Part shown: positions 8,783 through 11,821 of the stretch, piece after piece | Layout of the letters: each line of letters starts with the position of its first letter | Numbering within the stretch: the stretch's first letter is position 1 | Source of the DNA: Methylocystaceae bacterium | GTDB lineage: Bacteria; Pseudomonadota; Alphaproteobacteria; Rhizobiales; Beijerinckiaceae | DNA length: 11,821 bases | Direction of reading: 5' to 3' | NCBI GenBank assembly: GCA_003152255.1 | Contig: PLZT01000290.1 | Coordinates: forward strand, 4,397-16,217 | The notes under the pieces: generated by a model | Told to the model about the DNA's origin: nothing | What the model saw: only the letters and a program-made list of their open reading frames with translations | Database searches by the model: none | Program-made: the position numbers and the translations under genes

Positions 8783-9902
8783 AGCCGATCTGCTCATATC
8801 GCGTATCGGTCATTTGGGGTCGATCCGCTTGAACCGCCCGAAGGCGCTCAACAGCTTGACCCTCGGCATGGTGCGAATATTCGCGCGCGCGCTGGACGAG
8901 TTTGGATTGGACGCGAGCATCCACGCCGTTCTGGTGACGGGAGAGGGCGAGCGCGGGCTTTGCGCGGGCGGCGATATTCGCGCGCTTTACGATTTGCCGG
9001 GCGCCGAGCGCGATTCGTTCAAGGCGTTTTGGCGCGAGGAATATGAGCTGAATGCGCGTATAGCTTCCTTCCCAAAGCCCTATGTCGCGGTAATGGACGG
9101 CGTCGTCATGGGCGGCGGCGTTGGCATCTCGGCGCATGGAAATCGCCGCGTCGCGACCGAGCGCACGCGTCTTGCAATGCCGGAGACCGGCATCGGTTTT
9201 ATCCCGGATGTCGGCGGCTCCTGGCTGCTGACGCGCAGTGGCGGCGCCGGCGTCTATATGGCGCTTTCCGGCGCCAGCGTGATTGCGGCGGATGCGATCC
9301 ACCTTGGCCTCGCCGACCTCATCATCAATTCTAGCGACATTCCGCGACTGCGGCAGAGCCTGGAGGAAATTGGCGGAGCCGAGGATGTCGACTTGGTCTT
9401 GTCCAACTTGGCGCGCGCGCCAAATGAAGGCGTGTTGGAGAAACATAAGCCGTTGCTCGACGCCGCGATGGCGCATGATCGCGTCGAGGACATCATCGTC
9501 GCGCTCGAGGGTTGCGACTGTGAGTTCGCGCGGCGGGCCGTCAGGGAACTAGAGCAGAAATCGCCGACCAGCCTGCGGCTCACGCACGAGCTGTTGAAGC
9601 GCGCTTCGCGCTCCGACAGCTTGCAAAGCTGCCTCGTCAATGAATTTCGCGTCGCCTGTCGCCTGCTCCACTCCCATGATCTCTTCGAAGGCATTCGCGC
9701 CGCGATCGTCGACAAAGACCGGAAGCCTCGCTGGTCTCCGGCGACGCTGGCGCAGGTCGAGGACGAGACCATCGCCGCGATGCTGCGAGGGGACGGCGAA
9801 GCCGAGCCGGTTTTCCCGCCGTGGCCGCGCGCCGCCTGGCGCGGTTGGCGGGCTCGTCTTGAGACAGACGGCGAGTCGCGCATGGATGAAAGGGCGCAAT
9901 GA
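8775..9902 (+). CDS. 3-Hydroxyisobutyryl-CoA hydrolase
   Basis: This 375-residue crotonase-superfamily thioesterase releases 3-hydroxyisobutyrate from its CoA ester in valine catabolism, which is thought to help keep reactive methacrylyl-CoA low. The ATG at 8775 overlaps the preceding dehydrogenase by eight bases (ATGAGTGA), and MSEADLLISRIGHLGSIRLN is a natural N-terminus; the frame is open further upstream only inside that gene. Motifs are LCAGGDIRALYD (62-73), MGGGVGISAHGNRRVATE (112-129) and MPETGIGFIPDVGGSWLLTR (135-154). Glu137 and Asp145 are eight residues apart, matching the catalytic Glu/Asp pair of the human hydrolase. The long C-terminal region, ending in PPWPRAAWRGWR, and total length above 350 separate it from 260-residue hydratases. 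A weak GGGAG (8758-8762) lies 12 bases upstream, so coupling to the dehydrogenase is likely. Confidence 0.93.
   Translation: MSEADLLISRIGHLGSIRLNRPKALNSLTLGMVRIFARALDEFGLDASIHAVLVTGEGERGLCAGGDIRALYDLPGAERDSFKAFWREEYELNARIASFPKPYVAVMDGVVMGGGVGISAHGNRRVATERTRLAMPETGIGFIPDVGGSWLLTRSGGAGVYMALSGASVIAADAIHLGLADLIINSSDIPRLRQSLEEIGGAEDVDLVLSNLARAPNEGVLEKHKPLLDAAMAHDRVEDIIVALEGCDCEFARRAVRELEQKSPTSLRLTHELLKRASRSDSLQSCLVNEFRVACRLLHSHDLFEGIRAAIVDKDRKPRWSPATLAQVEDETIAAMLRGDGEAEPVFPPWPRAAWRGWRARLETDGESRMDERAQ
9889..9894 (+). promoter_or_regulatory. Ribosome binding site for the thiolase gene
   Basis: AAAGGG inside the end of the hydrolase gene lies four bases before the ATG at 9899 and seven before the second ATG at 9902. 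The spacing favours the second ATG slightly, which would shorten the thiolase by one residue; the difference is functionally trivial. Confidence 0.5.
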
Positions 9903-11089
9903 TGAGCGCGGTGGACCCAGTAGTTATCCTCGGCGCCGCGCGCACGCCCATGGGCGCCTTTCTCGGCTCGCTGAAGGACGCGACGGCGCCCCAACTTGGC
10001 GCCCGCGCCATCGAAGCGACCGTGTCGCGCGCGGGCATTCCCGCCGACGTGATCGACGAAGTTGTCATGGGCTGTGTGCTCCCCGCGGGATTGGGACAAG
10101 CGCCGGCGCGGCAGGCGGCGTTGGGCGCCAAACTGTTGGAGGCGACGGGTTGCGTCACGGTCAATAAAATGTGCGGCTCCGGCATGAAGGCGATCATGCT
10201 CGGGCATGACGCCCTGCGCGCGGGGAGCGCGCGGGCTGTCGTCGCGGGCGGCATGGAGAGCATGAGCAACGCTCCATATCTGCTCGACCGCGCCCGATCC
10301 GGCTACCGCATGGGGCACGGCAGGCTCGTCGATCACATGTTTTTAGACGGGCTCGAAGACGCTTACGACAAGGGCCGTTTGATGGGCTGCTTCGCCGAGG
10401 ATTGCGCGACGAGCCATGAATTCACGCGGCAAATGCAGGACGACTACGCACGCGCCTCCTTGACGCGCGCTCAGCGCGCCATCGCCCAAGGCGATTTCGA
10501 GGCCGAGATCGTCCCGGTGACGCTTGGCGGCAAAGCTGATCGCAAGATCGCCGTCGATGAAAACCCCGGCCGCGCGCATCTTGACGATATCGGGAAGTTG
10601 CGGCCGGCGTTTCGCGCGGACGGCTCGGTCACCGCCGCGAACTCCAGTTCGATTTCCGACGGCGCCGCCGCTTTGGCCCTGACCACCCTTTCGCAAGCCG
10701 AGCGCCTGGCGCTTTCGCCCTTGGCGAGGATTGTAGGCCACGCTACGCACGCCGGACCGCCGAGCGAGTTTCCGACCGCGCCGATTGGCGCGATTGAAAA
10801 GCTGATGGAGCGGGTCGGATGGACGGTAGCGGACGTCGACCTGTTCGAAATCAATGAAGCCTTCGCCGTCGTCGCAATGGCGGCGATGCGCGCGCTGGAT
10901 CTTCCGCACGACAAAGTGAATGTCCATGGCGGCGCTTGCGCGCTCGGTCATCCCATCGGCGCATCCGGGGCGCGCATTGTCGTCACATTGATCGGCGCGC
11001 TGCGCAAATATGATCTTCACAGAGGCGTCGCCGCGCTTTGCATCGGGGGCGGCGAGGCGACGGCGATCGCGATCGAACGAATTCGTTAA
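9899..11089 (+). CDS. Acetyl-CoA C-acetyltransferase (acetoacetyl-CoA thiolase)
   Basis: This 396-residue thiolase reversibly splits acetoacetyl-CoA with CoA into two acetyl-CoA. The nucleophilic cysteine is Cys92 in NKMCGSGMKA. The other active-site residues are Asn319 in EINEAFAVVAM, His351 in GGACALGHPIGASGAR and Cys381 in AALCIGGGEATA. The AGGMESMSNAPYL motif is also typical. The MFLDGLEDAYDKGRLMG segment resembles the biosynthetic/ketothiolase branch rather than long-chain fatty-acid thiolases. Its start forms an ATGA overlap with the hydrolase stop; a second ATG follows at once, at 9902. Given the acetoacetyl-CoA synthetase at the other end of the cluster, it most likely finishes leucine oxidation. 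It could also serve isoleucine breakdown (2-methylacetoacetyl-CoA) or polyhydroxybutyrate synthesis, which sequence alone cannot decide. Confidence 0.93.
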   Translation: MMSAVDPVVILGAARTPMGAFLGSLKDATAPQLGARAIEATVSRAGIPADVIDEVVMGCVLPAGLGQAPARQAALGAKLLEATGCVTVNKMCGSGMKAIMLGHDALRAGSARAVVAGGMESMSNAPYLLDRARSGYRMGHGRLVDHMFLDGLEDAYDKGRLMGCFAEDCATSHEFTRQMQDDYARASLTRAQRAIAQGDFEAEIVPVTLGGKADRKIAVDENPGRAHLDDIGKLRPAFRADGSVTAANSSSISDGAAALALTTLSQAERLALSPLARIVGHATHAGPPSEFPTAPIGAIEKLMERVGWTVADVDLFEINEAFAVVAMAAMRALDLPHDKVNVHGGACALGHPIGASGARIVVTLIGALRKYDLHRGVAALCIGGGEATAIAIERIR

Positions 11090-11213
11090 CGCTGGCGCGG
11101 AATTCTCGGTTTAGATTCATCACAAAATTTGCGCGGCGCACGATGACTTCACGCCTCGGCGCGCTACCTCCAGGGTGATTGACAGCGCGGAGACAGAGCT
11201 TCCGGGGAAGCAG
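11090..11213 (+). other. Longest non-coding gap in the window (124 bases)
   Basis: This spacer between the thiolase and the E1 alpha gene begins with a less GC-rich patch around 11105-11130 (TTTAGATTCATCACAAAATT). It contains a perfect TTGACA at 11179-11184, but no acceptable -10 box lies 16-18 bases downstream, only GC-rich sequence. I see no stem followed by a T-run. The gap is long enough to hold a promoter for the E1 alpha gene, or none if the operon reads through. Confidence 0.4.
11204..11210 (+). promoter_or_regulatory. Ribosome binding site for the E1 alpha gene
   Basis: GGGGAAG ends three bases before the ATG at 11214 (about six from the central GGA). It is the only purine-rich site near that start and supports choosing it. 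The spacing is somewhat short. Confidence 0.5.
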
Positions 11214-11821
11214 ATGAGTGTAAGCTTTCGGATCGATTGTTTGCAGTTTCTTTCGCCTTCGGGCGAGTTGAACGAAACGGCGGGAGCGATCGCGCGGGAC
11301 GCGAATCTGCTGGTGGGCTTCTACCGCGCCATGATGCGAGCGCGCATTTTCGATGGCAAGGCGATCGCGTTGCAGCGCACCGGAAAATTGGGGACTTTTG
11401 CGTCCGCGCTCGGCCAGGAGGCGGTCGGCGTCGGAGTCGCGTCCGCCATGCTGTCTCGCGATGTGCTCGTGCCGTCCTATCGCGACCACGCGGCGCAATT
11501 GCTGCGCGGAATGACCATGGTTGAAAATCTGCTCTATTGGGGCGGCGACGAGCGCGGAAGCGATTTCGCCGTTTCCCGCGCGGACTTTCCCATCTGCATT
11601 CCCGTCGGCACGCAGGTCGCCCATGCGGTTGGAGCAGCCTACGCTTTCCTTTTGCGTAAAGAAGATCGGGTCGCGGTCTGTTTCGTCGGCGACGGCGGGA
11701 CCGGTAATGGCGCCTTTTACGAGGCGCTGAACATGGCGGGCGTATGGAAAACGCCTGTCGTCATCGTGATCAACAACAATCGTTGGGCGATTTCGACGCC
11801 GCGGGAACGCGAATGCGCCGC
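11214..11821 (+). CDS. 2-Oxoacid dehydrogenase E1 component, alpha subunit, N-terminal part (3' end outside the window)
   Basis: The frame from ATG 11214 stays open to the window end for 202 codons, about half to two thirds of a typical E1 alpha chain. This thiamine-diphosphate subunit works with an E1 beta to decarboxylate a 2-oxoacid and acylate the lipoyl group of E2. Family features are FASALGQEAVGVGVASAM (62-79), SYRDHAAQLLRGM (88-100), the IPVGTQVAHAVGAAYAF segment (129-145) and the complete thiamine-diphosphate motif, which starts at GDGGTGNGAFYEALNMAG (159-176) and ends at INNNRWAIST (186-195). The cluster context suggests a branched-chain 2-oxoacid dehydrogenase, which makes isovaleryl-CoA and isobutyryl-CoA. 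However, the motif is also close to Gram-positive-type pyruvate dehydrogenase alpha chains, so the substrate is unresolved. It is separated from the thiolase by 124 bases and may be a distinct transcription unit. Confidence 0.87.
   Translation, partial: MSVSFRIDCLQFLSPSGELNETAGAIARDANLLVGFYRAMMRARIFDGKAIALQRTGKLGTFASALGQEAVGVGVASAMLSRDVLVPSYRDHAAQLLRGMTMVENLLYWGGDERGSDFAVSRADFPICIPVGTQVAHAVGAAYAFLLRKEDRVAVCFVGDGGTGNGAFYEALNMAGVWKTPVVIVINNNRWAISTPRERECA

Noticed and set aside
11179..11184. TTGACA resembling a sigma-70 -35 box
   Set aside because: Nothing like TATAAT occurs 16-18 bases downstream, where the sequence is GC-rich and runs into the ribosome site; a lone hexamer is not a promoter.

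Overview
The window is a GC-rich, densely packed bacterial segment with every gene on the + strand. The gene set (acetoacetyl-CoA synthetase, liuA-B-C-D-E, an isobutyryl-CoA dehydrogenase type enzyme, 3-hydroxyisobutyryl-CoA hydrolase, thiolase and a 2-oxoacid dehydrogenase E1 alpha) and the protein sequences look proteobacterial. Alphaproteobacteria, perhaps Rhizobiales/Hyphomicrobiales, is the best guess, but it rests on general resemblance only. It is a branched-chain amino acid catabolic locus.

Layout: (1) 1-954 is the C-terminal half of an acetoacetyl-CoA synthetase cut by the window edge. (2) 1016-7548 is the leucine block: isovaleryl-CoA dehydrogenase (liuA), methylcrotonyl-CoA carboxylase carboxyltransferase subunit (liuB), methylglutaconyl-CoA hydratase (liuC), the biotin carboxylase/biotin carrier subunit (liuD) and HMG-CoA lyase (liuE). 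(3) 7613-9902 is a valine pair: a probable isobutyryl-CoA dehydrogenase followed by 3-hydroxyisobutyryl-CoA hydrolase. (4) 9899-11089 is an acetyl-CoA acetyltransferase. (5) After 124 non-coding bases, 11214 to the window end is the N-terminal half of a thiamine-diphosphate E1 alpha subunit, possibly of a branched-chain 2-oxoacid dehydrogenase, truncated by the window edge.

Together the genes take isovaleryl-CoA through 3-methylcrotonyl-CoA, 3-methylglutaconyl-CoA and HMG-CoA to acetyl-CoA plus acetoacetate. The synthetase then re-activates acetoacetate and the thiolase splits it into two acetyl-CoA. The valine pair covers isobutyryl-CoA to methacrylyl-CoA and 3-hydroxyisobutyryl-CoA to free 3-hydroxyisobutyrate. 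A dedicated hydratase between these two steps, the later steps (3-hydroxyisobutyrate and methylmalonate-semialdehyde dehydrogenases), the E1 beta/E2 subunits and any regulator are not in the window.

Four gene junctions overlap by 4 or 8 bases and one gap is only 10 bases, which suggests one long, translationally coupled operon. I found no RNA gene, mobile element, CRISPR array, phage gene or convincing terminator, and no non-coding gap above 124 bases. I did not find a previously undescribed system. The most useful points are residue-level: different catalytic-base positions in the two acyl-CoA dehydrogenases, and loss of one crotonase glutamate in LiuC.
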